This document shows, piece by piece, positions 16,326-25,667 of a stretch of DNA of 48,261 nt (the stretch's first letter is position 1; the number at the start of each line of letters is the position of its first letter). The DNA is from Candidatus Acidiferrales bacterium (GTDB taxonomy: Bacteria; Acidobacteriota; Terriglobia; Acidiferrales; UBA7541): positions 1 through 48,261 of the forward strand of contig JASHRM010000164.1 in NCBI GenBank assembly GCA_030037315.1, read 5' to 3'. The notes beneath the pieces are model-generated. The model had not been told where the DNA came from, did not search any database, and was given only the letters and a program-made list of their open reading frames with translations. The translations under genes and the position numbers were made by a program.

Positions 16326-17096
16326 TCAGCCTTCCGTGCTTGCAGAGGCTGCCGATGCCGAAGCCGATGGAGCGCTGGATATCGATGGTTCCACGTAGTA
16401 AAGGATGCGAGTGCACGTCTCGCAGTGAAATAACTTGTCGCTGTCGGAGCGCCGCATCTCTTGGATCACGTGTGGCCGGATAATCATGCCGCAGGCTCCG
16501 CATTTTTCGTCACGCACTTCCGCCAGTGCCACGCCGTTGTGCTTCTTTACGATGCGCTCGTAATGATCGAGCAGGTTTTCCGGAATGCCGGCCAGCGCAG
16601 TTTGGCGTTCGGCGCTGAACTGCGCCAGTTCCTTTTCCGCCGCGGCCTTTTCGGATTCGATTTTCGAGCGCTCGGCGCGAGCTACATCCTCAACTTCCTT
16701 GAGTTTCTTTTCCGAGGCTTTGATCCGGCGGTCGTATTCCTCGCCCGCGACCATCTGCTCGAGCAGCCTGTCTTCGGCCTTGGAAATCTCCTGCTCGGCC
16801 AGTTCGACCTCGTGCTGCAGCGCGCGATACGCCTCGTTGGTTTTCACCTGAGACGTTTGGTCTCTGTATTTGCGGACTCGATCCCTCCATTGCTCCACAT
16901 CGAGTTCGTATTTCTTGCGGTCCTTAATCGTGGCGAGCTGAGCCGCTTTGCTTGCATCGAGGTCGGCTTTGGCCGCCGCCACTCGCGTTTCGACTTCCGC
17001 CAACTTCTGAGGGAATTTTGCCAGCCTGCCGCGCACGTCCAACAGCTGCAGGTCGACATTCTGCAGCTCGATGAGATTCTGGAGGGCCTTTTGCAC
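16326..17096 (-). CDS. Coiled-coil protein with C-terminal C4 zinc ribbon
   Basis: A 256-residue cytoplasmic protein with a GTG start at 17096. Residues 1-185 are almost continuous heptad-rich helix (QNVDLQLLDVRGRL through EKELAQFSAER), predicted as a long coiled-coil hairpin. A zinc ribbon follows with CGAC and CETC knuckles (about 198-227), then a Ser/Ala-rich tail. Similar zinc-ribbon/coiled-coil proteins are widespread in bacteria and often lie next to an RNase HI gene, as here; a role in nucleic-acid or ribosome-associated housekeeping has been suggested for relatives but is not established by this sequence. Confidence 0.9.
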   Translation of the reverse strand: MQKALQNLIELQNVDLQLLDVRGRLAKFPQKLAEVETRVAAAKADLDASKAAQLATIKDRKKYELDVEQWRDRVRKYRDQTSQVKTNEAYRALQHEVELAEQEISKAEDRLLEQMVAGEEYDRRIKASEKKLKEVEDVARAERSKIESEKAAAEKELAQFSAERQTALAGIPENLLDHYERIVKKHNGVALAEVRDEKCGACGMIIRPHVIQEMRRSDSDKLFHCETCTRILYYVEPSISSAPSASASAASASTEG

Positions 17097-17200
17097 TGTG
17101 CGGCCATTCTAGCACAGGGCTATTCCGCGCATCAGTGCGAGACAGAGGGGTCAGAGTCCTCCATCAGGTGGCTGATTTCTTGATGTGGAAACGTCGAAAT

Positions 17201-17590
17201 TTACGGCGCCGTTTGCACTTCCATCGTTTGATCGATGGAATAGCTTGTGCATCCCGGCGTGGTTTCCGCTGGGCAATGAGCAACGACACGAAAACTGTCC
17301 GTCGAGGCTTCCGCGTCATACGTATACCCATCGCGTCCCGTTTTTCGCAACGCCATGGCGCCGCTGGAGACGAGATCGTCGAGCGATCCGTAGGAGCTAT
17401 GCTCGGCTTGGTAGATGCGTTCGGCTTGCCCAATCGCCACGAGATCGTTTTTCACTCCGATCACATCGATGGTCTGCTGCGGATTTCGGACCGCTGCCCC
17501 TTGCTGACCCTGGGTGAAATAGAATTTGTAGATCAGCCCCGCGATCAAAGCCACGACAAGAAGTCCAACCAAGCTGCCGAAGGTTCGCAT
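17201..17590 (-). CDS. Pilin-like single-pass membrane protein
   Basis: A 129-residue protein. An N-terminal hydrophobic helix (SLVGLLVVALIAGLIYKFYF) is followed by a soluble domain whose pattern AIGQAERIYQAEHSSYGSLDDLV, then GRDGYTYDAEA and a Cys pair (AHCPAETTPGC), resembles C-terminal regions of type II pseudopilins. It lacks a clear prepilin peptidase site (no G-F/M-T-L-x-E before the helix), so it may be anchored rather than processed. GGGGTG precedes the ATG at 17590. It stands alone between the zinc-ribbon gene and the M16 pair. Function unknown. Confidence 0.75.
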   Translation of the reverse strand: MRTFGSLVGLLVVALIAGLIYKFYFTQGQQGAAVRNPQQTIDVIGVKNDLVAIGQAERIYQAEHSSYGSLDDLVSSGAMALRKTGRDGYTYDAEASTDSFRVVAHCPAETTPGCTSYSIDQTMEVQTAP

Positions 17591-17891
17591 GGGTCACCCC
17601 GATAGAAGAGCGGCGATGCTGCAATATCTAAGCATCCTATTGGGTCCGACCTCTCCGCAAGGCTGCCGGCCGCACGCGATGCGAACTTGAAAACACCGAA
17701 TCTAAAGATATGAGCGCTGCTCGACGACACTTTTGAGCCGGTATTGCGTCCAATGTACCGATTGGGCGCCCGCGCCGCCGCGCTCAAGGTCCATCGTTTG
17801 ACATGAGAGCCCGCTCTTCGGATACTGAAACGCGGGTGGCCGCTTCACCACAGCACACGATGCCGGATCTTTGAATGATCGGAGCGCTAAC
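17591..17891. other. Intergenic region upstream of the M16 peptidase pair
   Basis: No gene is supported here. A weak promoter-like pair is visible on the plus strand (TTGAAA 17687-17692, TATGAG 17709-17714, 16-bp spacer). A small dyad lies around 17753-17770 (CCAAT/ATTGG with a 6-base loop). Short ORFs crossing the region have no recognisable domain. Confidence 0.4.
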
Positions 17892-19304
17892 TTGATCGTC
17901 GGCGAGGGTTTCTTCCCGAAAGCAAAAATCGGATTGACCAGAGCACTGATTGCGGGTGCCTTGATCTTGATTTGCGTCTCGCAGGTCAATGCGCAGCAGG
18001 CACTCGACCAGGTTCGTCCCCCAACACTGAATTTCACGACGCACACTCTGCCGAACGGTTTGAAAATCATCACTCTCGAAGAACATTCCGTCCCTGTAAT
18101 CAATCTCCAGATCTGGTACCACGTCGGCGGAAAAGACGAGTTGCCAGGCCACACCGGATTCGCGCATCTGTTTGAGCATTTAATGTTCAAGGGCTCGGCG
18201 CATGTTGGGCCTGATGAGCATTCGCGCGCGATAGAAGCTGTGGGCGGATTCGACAACGCGGAAACCGGCGACGACACCACCAATTTCTTCGAAACATTTC
18301 CCAGTCAATACCTGGAGCGAGTGCTGTGGCTCGAAGCGGATCGCATGGGCAGTCTTAATGTGAACGAGGCGAATTTCGAGTCCGAGCGCCAGGTCGTCGA
18401 AGAAGAACGCCGCGTGCGTGTCGATAATCAGCCTTACGGTTCCATCGAAGAGGATTTGCGTGCCGCCGCGTTTACCGTGAATGGCTATCACCATACGCCG
18501 ATCGGCAGCATCGCTGACTTGAATAAGGCGACCCTTCAGGACGTGCGCGATTTTCACGATACGTACTACAAGCCGAATAACGCCACGCTGGTAATCGTCG
18601 GCGACTTCAACACCGAGCAAGCTCTTGCATGGGCGCACAAGTATTTCGACGGCATTCCCCGGTCTGCCAAGCCGATTCCCCGGCACGACATACCCGAGCC
18701 GCCACAAACGCAGGAGCGCACCGTCGAAAAATCATATTCGAATACGCCGCTGCCGGCCGTTGTGATCGGGTACAAGATTCCAGCGCGATACGCTCCGGAT
18801 GCTTATCCGCTCGACGAAGCCTCAAACATTCTCGCTGGAGGCGAAAGCAGCCGGCTTTATCAGACGCTGGTCTACAAGGACCAAATCGCAGTCCAGGCGG
18901 CCGGGTTCGGAAATTTCACCGAGGACCCAAACCTATTTTGGGCTTACGCGATCATGAATCCGGGCCACACGCCTGCAGACGGGGAAAAGGCGCTTGTCGC
19001 CGTGCTCGATGGACTGAAAGAGCAGCCTGTGGGCGCGACGGAATTGGAGAAGGCAAAAAATCAGGAAATTTCCGGCTTCATCCTGGGTCGCGATACGGAT
19101 GAAGAGAAAGCCGTCGCGCTCGCGGAGGCAACGGTAATCGGCAAGAATCCCGACCTCGTCAATACCGAGCTCGCAAAGTATCTCGCCGTTATGCCAGACG
19201 ATATCGAACGCGTCGCCAAGGAGTATTTCGTTCGGGATCATGCGACCGTCTTAATCGTCACGCCCGCTCCGCGGAATGCCAAGAGCACGAGCCAGCCGCA
19301 ATGA
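17892..19304 (+). CDS. M16 zinc metallopeptidase, catalytic partner
   Basis: Exported processing-peptidase-like protein of about 470 residues. A TTG at 17892 has GGAG seven bases upstream and is preferred; a TTG at 17871 would add seven residues. A signal peptide (ALIAGALILICVSQVNAQ) precedes the domain. The inverted zinc motif HLFEH is at 92-96 (GFAHLFEHLMFKG), with the third-ligand Glu in the ERQVVEEERR region. The C-terminal half is the second M16 lobe (PLPAVVIGYKIPA, ILAGGESSRLYQTLV). The next gene encodes a paralogue without the zinc motif, so the two probably form an active/inactive heterodimer in the periplasm. Substrate unknown. Confidence 0.93.
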   Translation: MIVGEGFFPKAKIGLTRALIAGALILICVSQVNAQQALDQVRPPTLNFTTHTLPNGLKIITLEEHSVPVINLQIWYHVGGKDELPGHTGFAHLFEHLMFKGSAHVGPDEHSRAIEAVGGFDNAETGDDTTNFFETFPSQYLERVLWLEADRMGSLNVNEANFESERQVVEEERRVRVDNQPYGSIEEDLRAAAFTVNGYHHTPIGSIADLNKATLQDVRDFHDTYYKPNNATLVIVGDFNTEQALAWAHKYFDGIPRSAKPIPRHDIPEPPQTQERTVEKSYSNTPLPAVVIGYKIPARYAPDAYPLDEASNILAGGESSRLYQTLVYKDQIAVQAAGFGNFTEDPNLFWAYAIMNPGHTPADGEKALVAVLDGLKEQPVGATELEKAKNQEISGFILGRDTDEEKAVALAEATVIGKNPDLVNTELAKYLAVMPDDIERVAKEYFVRDHATVLIVTPAPRNAKSTSQPQ

Positions 19305-19323
19305 TCCTGCGCCAGGAGCAACA

Positions 19324-20877
19324 ATGACATTTTTGCGAAAAGAAATTTTTGTTGCTGCCGCGCTGATGTTGTCGGCGGGCTTCGCCTTCGCGCAAAAGTC
19401 ATCGGCGCCTGTGGCTCAAGAACAAGAAAACGGCACGGGCGTCGTTCCGCCCGGAGTGAAGCTCGCGCCTACGATGCCGCCGCCGGGCCGAGCCAAGCCG
19501 TTCAATTTTCCGGAGGCCGCCACAAAAACGCTTCCCAACGGCCTGCGTATCTTCGTTGTGTCGGATCACAGCGAGCCTGCTATCGCCGCGCAACTCGTGA
19601 TTCTTTCGGCGGGAAGCATCAAGGATCCAAGGGACATGCCCGGCGTCGCGGAAATGACGGCGAACATGCTCACTCAGGGTACGGCCACGCGGTCCGCGCG
19701 CGATATTGCCGAAGCGATCGATTTCATCGGCGGATCGCTGATGGCTGAAGCGGGCAAGGATTCAACCGCCGTCACGCTCGATATCGTAAAGAAAGATCTG
19801 CAAACCGGCTTCGACTTGATGTCAGACGTGGTTTTGCACCCTGCGTTTAAGGCCGATGAACTTGCGCGCCAGCAGCAGCAACTGCTCTCTAACCTCACCG
19901 TGCAATATTCGGATCCGGACTACCTTGCGTCCGTAGTTTTCGCCCGGACGGTTTATGGAGCTTCGCCCTACGGCTGGCCAAGCGAAGGAACTCCCGAAAC
20001 CGTGCAGAAGCTTGATCCCGCTCAACTCACGAAATTTCACGACTCGAATTACGCTCCGAATCAAGCGCTGCTCGCCATTACTGGAGACATCACCCCCGAG
20101 GAAGCGTTTGCCGTCGCCGAGAAATATTTTGGCGCGTGGCCGAAAATCGTTGTCACAGTCGAATCGCAGCGTGCGCCGCAAATGTCTCACGGTATGCACA
20201 TCTGGCTCATCGATAAGCCCGACGCAGTGCAAACGCAGATACGCGTTGGCAAACTCGGAATTCGGCGCGGCGATCCCAATTACATTCCGGTGGTCGTGAT
20301 GAATCGAATCTTCGGCGGCGGTTACAACAGCCGCCTCAATACCGAAGTTCGCGTCAAAAAAGGACTGACGTACGGCGCCTATTCTTCTTTCACCCCGCAT
20401 CGTTATGCTGGCTCGTTTCAGGTCGGCACATATACCCGCACCGCGGCGACTGTTGAAGCGACAAAGCTCGTGGTCGATTTGATTCAGAAAATGTCAACCG
20501 GCGATGTAACTGCTGAAGAAATGAATTTCGCGCGCGATTATCTTGCAGGTGTCTACCCGATTCAGTCGGAAACCGCCGAACAGGTCGCCGAACGCGTTCT
20601 CACGGTCGCCGCTTACGATCTGCCCGCTGACTACAACAGCACCTACCCGGAGCGCATTCGCAGCGTTACTTCGCAGCAAGTAGAAGACGAGGCCAAGCGC
20701 CATTTGCAGACGAACGATCTGAATCTGGTGCTGGCAGGCAACGTCTCCGCGTTTCGCGATGAACTGAAGAAAACCTTCCCAGACGCGGAATACGAGGAAA
20801 TTCCTTACGATCAGCTCGATGTGCTGAGCGATAATCTCCGCAAGCCGGCTGAAAACCCGGCACCGCCCGCAAAATAA
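19324..20877 (+). CDS. M16-family partner lacking the zinc motif
   Basis: A 517-residue exported paralogue of the upstream peptidase. The ATG at 19324 has AGGAG six bases upstream, and a signal peptide (VAAALMLSAGFAFAQ) follows; the gap from the upstream stop is 19 bases. The place of H-x-x-E-H reads E110-M-T-A-N114 (PGVAEMTANMLTQGT), so both His and the catalytic Glu are gone. The second lobe keeps the Arg/Tyr substrate-binding pattern of M16 C-terminal domains (FGGGYNSRLNTEVRVKKGLTYGAYS). In M16B heterodimers this kind of subunit supplies substrate binding while its partner cuts; that role is inferred here. Confidence 0.93.
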   Translation: MTFLRKEIFVAAALMLSAGFAFAQKSSAPVAQEQENGTGVVPPGVKLAPTMPPPGRAKPFNFPEAATKTLPNGLRIFVVSDHSEPAIAAQLVILSAGSIKDPRDMPGVAEMTANMLTQGTATRSARDIAEAIDFIGGSLMAEAGKDSTAVTLDIVKKDLQTGFDLMSDVVLHPAFKADELARQQQQLLSNLTVQYSDPDYLASVVFARTVYGASPYGWPSEGTPETVQKLDPAQLTKFHDSNYAPNQALLAITGDITPEEAFAVAEKYFGAWPKIVVTVESQRAPQMSHGMHIWLIDKPDAVQTQIRVGKLGIRRGDPNYIPVVVMNRIFGGGYNSRLNTEVRVKKGLTYGAYSSFTPHRYAGSFQVGTYTRTAATVEATKLVVDLIQKMSTGDVTAEEMNFARDYLAGVYPIQSETAEQVAERVLTVAAYDLPADYNSTYPERIRSVTSQQVEDEAKRHLQTNDLNLVLAGNVSAFRDELKKTFPDAEYEEIPYDQLDVLSDNLRKPAENPAPPAK

Positions 20878-20909
20878 TCCAGCATGTAAGGTGATCGCGG
20901 ATCTGTCTT

Positions 20910-21941
20910 TTAGTGCAACAGCACCTTGCCGATGTTTTTTCGTTCGTGGATATAGTGGTGCGCTGCCGCAGCCTGATCGAGCGAGAAAATCTTGGCGATC
21001 ACCGGCTTGATTTTTCCGGCTGCATACATCCGTAAAACTTCATCGAGCTCGCTTTCGAATAGTCCCGGCTTTCCAATCACGCCGCCGAGGTTGACGCCGA
21101 TTACAGACACATTCTTCTCGATCAGCTTCATCGGATTGAAACGCGGCATCTGCAAAAGGGCTCGCGCGGCGCGCACAGGGTTTCGCTTTCCGTCCGCACC
21201 GGCGATCGACGAAAACCCGTACACCACCAGACGCCCGGTCGAGCCGAGGCATTCGTAACTCTCGCGAAATGATTTCCCGCCAATCGCATCCATCGCCATT
21301 TCCACGCCATCCGGGGCATACTTGCGCACCGTTCCAACCGTATCGCCTCGGGTGTAATCCACTGGATGATTCACGCCGAGTTTCCGCAGGAAGTCTTGTT
21401 TCGTGGATCCCGCGGTCCCAATCGTTATTAGGCCCTTTGCGCGAGCCAGTTGCACGGCCGCAATTCCCACTCCGCCTGCTGCATTGTGGATCAGCACCCG
21501 ATCTCCCGCTTGAAGATTGCCCATGGTGAACATCGAATGGTACGCCGTGAGGTAATTGATCAGAATTGCCGCTCCGTCGTCGAACGCCATGCCCGGCGGC
21601 ATCCGGTGAACTAGCCGCGCCGGCACAGCCACCCATTCCGCATAGGCGTTGAACGGCGTGGTCGCCGCGACCGCGTCGCCCACTTTCAGCGATTGGTCGC
21701 CGCCTGGCTTCGTCGTACTCGGCACAACTTTTTCGACGACGCCCGCCACTTCCAATCCTGGAACAAACGGCGGCTTCGGAGTTCCCGGATACACGCCCAT
21801 TCGTTGCAGCAAATCCGCAAAGTTCACCCCGACCGACTTCACGCGGATCAGCACTTCGCCCGGTTTTGGTTGCGGATCAGGCACCTGGTGCGCCTCAAGA
21901 ACTTCCGGTGCCCCATACCGCCTAACTACGATTGCGCGCAT
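20910..21941 (-). CDS. Zinc-independent quinone oxidoreductase-like MDR dehydrogenase
   Basis: A 343-residue cytoplasmic NAD(P)H-dependent oxidoreductase of the medium-chain dehydrogenase/reductase superfamily. The GroES-like start contains VKSVGVNFADLLQRMGVYPG and VPGLEVAGVVE. The nucleotide-binding segment LIHNAAGGVGIAAVQLA is typical of the quinone oxidoreductase/VAT-1 branch, and no structural-zinc cysteine set is visible. The end (QAAAAHHYIHERKNIGKVLLH) is also typical. GGAAGGGAG precedes the ATG. It sits, convergent, between the two peptidase pairs and shows no obvious functional tie to them. The substrate, probably a quinone or an enone, is not determined. Confidence 0.92.
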   Translation of the reverse strand: MRAIVVRRYGAPEVLEAHQVPDPQPKPGEVLIRVKSVGVNFADLLQRMGVYPGTPKPPFVPGLEVAGVVEKVVPSTTKPGGDQSLKVGDAVAATTPFNAYAEWVAVPARLVHRMPPGMAFDDGAAILINYLTAYHSMFTMGNLQAGDRVLIHNAAGGVGIAAVQLARAKGLITIGTAGSTKQDFLRKLGVNHPVDYTRGDTVGTVRKYAPDGVEMAMDAIGGKSFRESYECLGSTGRLVVYGFSSIAGADGKRNPVRAARALLQMPRFNPMKLIEKNVSVIGVNLGGVIGKPGLFESELDEVLRMYAAGKIKPVIAKIFSLDQAAAAHHYIHERKNIGKVLLH

Positions 21942-22075
21942 CTAACTCCCTTCCGCCGGATTTTGGCTGATCTACAGCCGCTTCCCGCCGTGGGGCCGGG
22001 TGAGTGACACAGCCGCTCGGCTTTTCGTTAGGAAACGACTGCATCCTATCTTAAACTGTTGGACTTTGCGCGACG

Positions 22076-23803
22076 ATGAAACTCCACATGAGAAATAAAA
22101 CCCTGGCATTTTGCCTTACTGCTTTTGTGTTTGGGTGTGCTTCCGGGCCTGCGGGAAGCGCGACTGAAGCCGCCACCCCCGCCGTCCTCAACGCCATGCA
22201 AGACGAGCTAACGCGTTCCATGTCGACTCTCTCATCCGCCGATCCGCCGGCGTACTTTCTTAGTTACACGGTCTCCGATCGCCAATACGTGGAAGTTTCG
22301 GGATCGAACGGCGCGCTCCTGACCAGCGATGAAGATCGCGCCCGCTGGCTCGAAGTGCAGAGTCGCGTTGGCAGCTATCAATTGGACGACACGCACAAAG
22401 TGGGCGACCGTCCGCCCAGCTGGACCAGCCCCGGGTCCACCGTCACCCTCGACGATGATGTGCCCGTGCTGCGCCGCGAAATATGGCGCGAAACCGACCG
22501 CCAGTATCGCGCGGCCTCCGAAGCCTTGATCAAAGTAAAGACCAGCGAGCAGGTTCAGGTGCAAACCGCCGAAGGCGCCGCGCCGGATTTCTCGCACGAG
22601 AAACCGCACGTTTCCATCGGCCCGCGCGTCGAAATTCATGTCGACCGGAAGCCTTGGGAGCAGCGGGTTCGCGACTATACGGCTGCGTTCAGCAAATCCC
22701 CGGCCGTACTGAATTCGATCGCCACCTTCACTGCGCAGGCTACAAATCAATATCAGGTGAATAGCGAGGGCACGAAGCTCGCCTTCGGCCAGATTCATTA
22801 CCGCCTGGAACTCTTTGTGCAGAGCAAGGCGCCCGACGGCATGGATATCGACCGCTACGCCAATTTCGACTGGCTTGACCCGAAAGATGCTCCGGATGAG
22901 AAAACCATCGACCTAAGCATCCGCCAACTTCTTGAGGAAACGCAGGACCTCGATAAGGCCCCCATTGCCGATCCGTATGCCGGTCCAACGCTCTTAACGG
23001 GGCGCGCGGCCGCCGTTTTCTTTCATGAGGTTTTTGGGCATCGCGCCGAGGGGTTCCGTCAGAAAGACATCAGCGAAGGCCAGACATTCACCAGCAAAAT
23101 CGGCGAAAGGATTCTTCCCGATTTTATTTCAATCAAAGACGATCCCACCGAGATGCGCCTCGACGGGCAAATGCTTCTCGGCTATTACCCATTCGACGAC
23201 GAAGGCGTGCCGGCTGAAAACGTTTCGTTAGTCGATCACGGAGTCTTGAAAACTTTTCTGATGTCGCGCTCGCCCCTGATGAATATTCCGGACTCCAACG
23301 GGCATGGGCGTCGCCAGCTCGGGTACGCTCCTGTTGCGCGCCAGGGCAACTTGATTGTTTCCAGTTCGCAGACCATGCCATTCGAAGAGCTTCGAAAAAA
23401 ATTGATCGATCTCGTGAAGCAGCAAAACTTGCCGTATGGATTGCTGATTGACGACATCGAAGGCGGCTTTACTTTCACTGGCCGCGGCCAGCCTCAGGCC
23501 TTTCAAGTGACGCCTCTTGTGGTCTATCGCGTATTTCCCGACGGCCGCCCCGACCAATTGGTCCGTGGTGTGGATATCGTCGGCACGCCGCTCGTCTCGC
23601 TCACGAAGATCGTAGCGACAAGCGATAAGCAGGAAATTTTTAACGGCTACTGCGGCGCCGAATCGGGTTCGGTGCCGGTTTCCGCCGTCGCGCCGGCAAT
23701 CCTGATTTCCGAGATGGAATTTGCCAAGAAAGAAACGTCAACCGACCGGCCGCCGATTCTGCCGCCTCCCGCACACGATCCGGATGCCACGAAGGGACAA
23801 TAA
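22076..23803 (+). CDS. TldD-family metallopeptidase, catalytic partner, probable lipoprotein
   Basis: A 575-residue protein. An N-terminal hydrophobic stretch ends in FVFGC, a plausible lipobox, so membrane anchoring outside the cytoplasm is inferred; the E. coli TldD/TldE pair is cytoplasmic. The TldD zinc motif H-E-x-x-x-H is intact at 317-322 (FFHEVFGHRAEGF). Later landmarks are YPFDDEGVPAEN, LVDHGVLKTFLMSRS and the C-terminal GYCGAESGSVPVSAVAPAIL. A second in-frame ATG at 22088 is possible. The next gene begins two bases after this stop and encodes a paralogue without the zinc motif. TldD/TldE heterodimers act on unfolded or modified peptides; the target here is unknown. Confidence 0.9.
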   Translation: MKLHMRNKTLAFCLTAFVFGCASGPAGSATEAATPAVLNAMQDELTRSMSTLSSADPPAYFLSYTVSDRQYVEVSGSNGALLTSDEDRARWLEVQSRVGSYQLDDTHKVGDRPPSWTSPGSTVTLDDDVPVLRREIWRETDRQYRAASEALIKVKTSEQVQVQTAEGAAPDFSHEKPHVSIGPRVEIHVDRKPWEQRVRDYTAAFSKSPAVLNSIATFTAQATNQYQVNSEGTKLAFGQIHYRLELFVQSKAPDGMDIDRYANFDWLDPKDAPDEKTIDLSIRQLLEETQDLDKAPIADPYAGPTLLTGRAAAVFFHEVFGHRAEGFRQKDISEGQTFTSKIGERILPDFISIKDDPTEMRLDGQMLLGYYPFDDEGVPAENVSLVDHGVLKTFLMSRSPLMNIPDSNGHGRRQLGYAPVARQGNLIVSSSQTMPFEELRKKLIDLVKQQNLPYGLLIDDIEGGFTFTGRGQPQAFQVTPLVVYRVFPDGRPDQLVRGVDIVGTPLVSLTKIVATSDKQEIFNGYCGAESGSVPVSAVAPAILISEMEFAKKETSTDRPPILPPPAHDPDATKGQ

Positions 23804-23804
23804 C

Positions 23805-25667
23805 TTGAAAAACTTAGCCACGTTCGCCTTGGCCGGATCGTTTGCGTTGCTGTTCACCCCAAGAATTTGTCTTGCGGCGAAAGATTCCTCGCCCGGTGCG
23901 ATCCCGCAAGCGCAAAGCGGCGTACCCGTGGTTCCCCCTGGTGAAAAGGACCTGACGCTGCGCGCCATGCATGATGAAATGGAACGCGCCAGTACACGTC
24001 TGCAGCTTGAGGGCGTGGATAAGCCCTTCTACATCGAATACAGGCTTCTCGACCTCGATGTTCACACCGTTACGGCTTCTTTTGGAGCGCTTATATCAAG
24101 CTCGACGGGCCGCAGCCGGTACATGAGCGTCGACGTTCGCGTCGGCAACTATCATCTCGATAGCTCGAATTTCATTAGCGAAGATGGCTTTCAAGGTTTC
24201 CTCGGTTCGACGGGCCAGGTGGGAATCGATCGCGATTACAACTCGCTCCGTCAGGATTTGTGGCTCGCCACCGACCAGGCTTACAAAGCAGCGGTCACGC
24301 AGATGTCGCTCAAGCAGGCTTTTCTGCGCAGCCTCACGAAGCCGCCGGAAATCGACGATTTCTCTCCGGCTCCTGCCATCGTAAAGGTCGATCCGCGCGT
24401 CGACCCCGATTGGACGTCGCGCAATTGGGATGACGAGGCCCGCGCCGCTTCTGCGGTTTTGAAGGCGTATCCGCAACTCTATGGTTCTCGCATCAATTAT
24501 TCGCTGATTTACGTCACGTCTTACCGGATGACTAGCGAGGGCACTCTGATCCGTTCCTCGCGCCATCTTGCGGCCATCGAGGCCGCAATGGACACCGAAG
24601 CGGACGATGGCATGCCGCTAGCCAATTACTACGCAACCTATGCCGCTGATCCTTCGGCTTTGCCCGATGCGGCCACGATCGGTAAAGGTGTTGCGCAAGC
24701 CGCCGCCGATTTGATGACTTTGCGCGGCAGTGCCTTGGTGCCCGATTACACCGGCCCGGTGCTTTTCGATGCGCCCGCTGCCGCTTCCACCCTGGCACAG
24801 GTGGTTGAGCCATCGCTTTCGGGCGCGCGTGCGCCGCTCTCGATGGCGCAGCAATACGATACGTTTATGGAGCGTTTCGGTGGCCGAAGCGAATGGAGCG
24901 GCCGCGTGGGTACTCGAGTCTTTCCGACGACGGTCAACCTGATCGATGACCCAACCATGCAGGACTTTCAGGGCCAGCCGTTGCTTGGCTCCTACAATCT
25001 CGATGATGAAGGGGTCAAAGCGCAGCGCGTTTCGATCGTTGAGAACGGAATTCTGAAAAATCTGCTGATGTCTCGCCGCCCTGGGCCCGATTTCTTCGAG
25101 TCGAATGGCCATGCGCGTTCAGCCTTGCTCAGCGACCCTCAGCCATTGAGCAGCAATCTGATTTTTCAATCGTCGGACGCCTTGAAACCCGACGACATGC
25201 ACAAGAAATTTATCGATGAATGCCGCGGCGACGGTCACGAATGGTGTCTTGAAATCAAGCGCATGGCGAATCCGGCGCTTTCCGCGATTCACCAGGAGGA
25301 TTTCTCCGATTACGTTGGGGAACTGGGGGCGGGCATCGCCAGTGGCGAGCGCATGCCGCTCATGTTCAACAAAGTCTACGTTGCCGATGGCCACGAAGAA
25401 CCCGTGCGCGGCGGCTTGATCGAAGGATTGACGCTGCGGTCGCTTCGCAGCATCCTCGCCGTCGGAACCGATCCGGTCGTTTTCACCTATATGCAGAATC
25501 CCTCTGAAGGCCTGGCCGGCACCGCTCTCGGTGCGTTTGGTACGGCGCAGAATGGAATCCCCAGCACGGTGATCGCTCCGTCGTTTCTCCTGGATGATGT
25601 CGAAATCCGCGGATTCCACGGCGAGCCGCGCCGACTGCCGCTCGTCTCTCCTCCACCGTTGCAGTAA
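23805..25667 (+). CDS. TldE/PmbA-like partner lacking the zinc motif
   Basis: A 620-residue exported paralogue of the upstream gene. A TTG at 23805 is chosen because GAAGGGA lies just upstream inside the end of the previous gene and a signal peptide (TFALAGSFALLFTPRICLAA) follows directly. Where the partner has H-E-V-F-G-H this protein reads A331-Q-V-V-E-P336 (STLAQVVEPSLSG), so the catalytic site is lost. Shared landmarks remain: YTGPVLF, YNLDDEGVKAQR, IVENGILKNLLMSRRPG and the C-terminal ASGERMPLMFNKVYVADGH. It probably pairs with the catalytic subunit as TldE does with TldD. Calling it a nonenzymatic subunit is inference. Confidence 0.9.
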   Translation: MKNLATFALAGSFALLFTPRICLAAKDSSPGAIPQAQSGVPVVPPGEKDLTLRAMHDEMERASTRLQLEGVDKPFYIEYRLLDLDVHTVTASFGALISSSTGRSRYMSVDVRVGNYHLDSSNFISEDGFQGFLGSTGQVGIDRDYNSLRQDLWLATDQAYKAAVTQMSLKQAFLRSLTKPPEIDDFSPAPAIVKVDPRVDPDWTSRNWDDEARAASAVLKAYPQLYGSRINYSLIYVTSYRMTSEGTLIRSSRHLAAIEAAMDTEADDGMPLANYYATYAADPSALPDAATIGKGVAQAAADLMTLRGSALVPDYTGPVLFDAPAAASTLAQVVEPSLSGARAPLSMAQQYDTFMERFGGRSEWSGRVGTRVFPTTVNLIDDPTMQDFQGQPLLGSYNLDDEGVKAQRVSIVENGILKNLLMSRRPGPDFFESNGHARSALLSDPQPLSSNLIFQSSDALKPDDMHKKFIDECRGDGHEWCLEIKRMANPALSAIHQEDFSDYVGELGAGIASGERMPLMFNKVYVADGHEEPVRGGLIEGLTLRSLRSILAVGTDPVVFTYMQNPSEGLAGTALGAFGTAQNGIPSTVIAPSFLLDDVEIRGFHGEPRRLPLVSPPPLQ

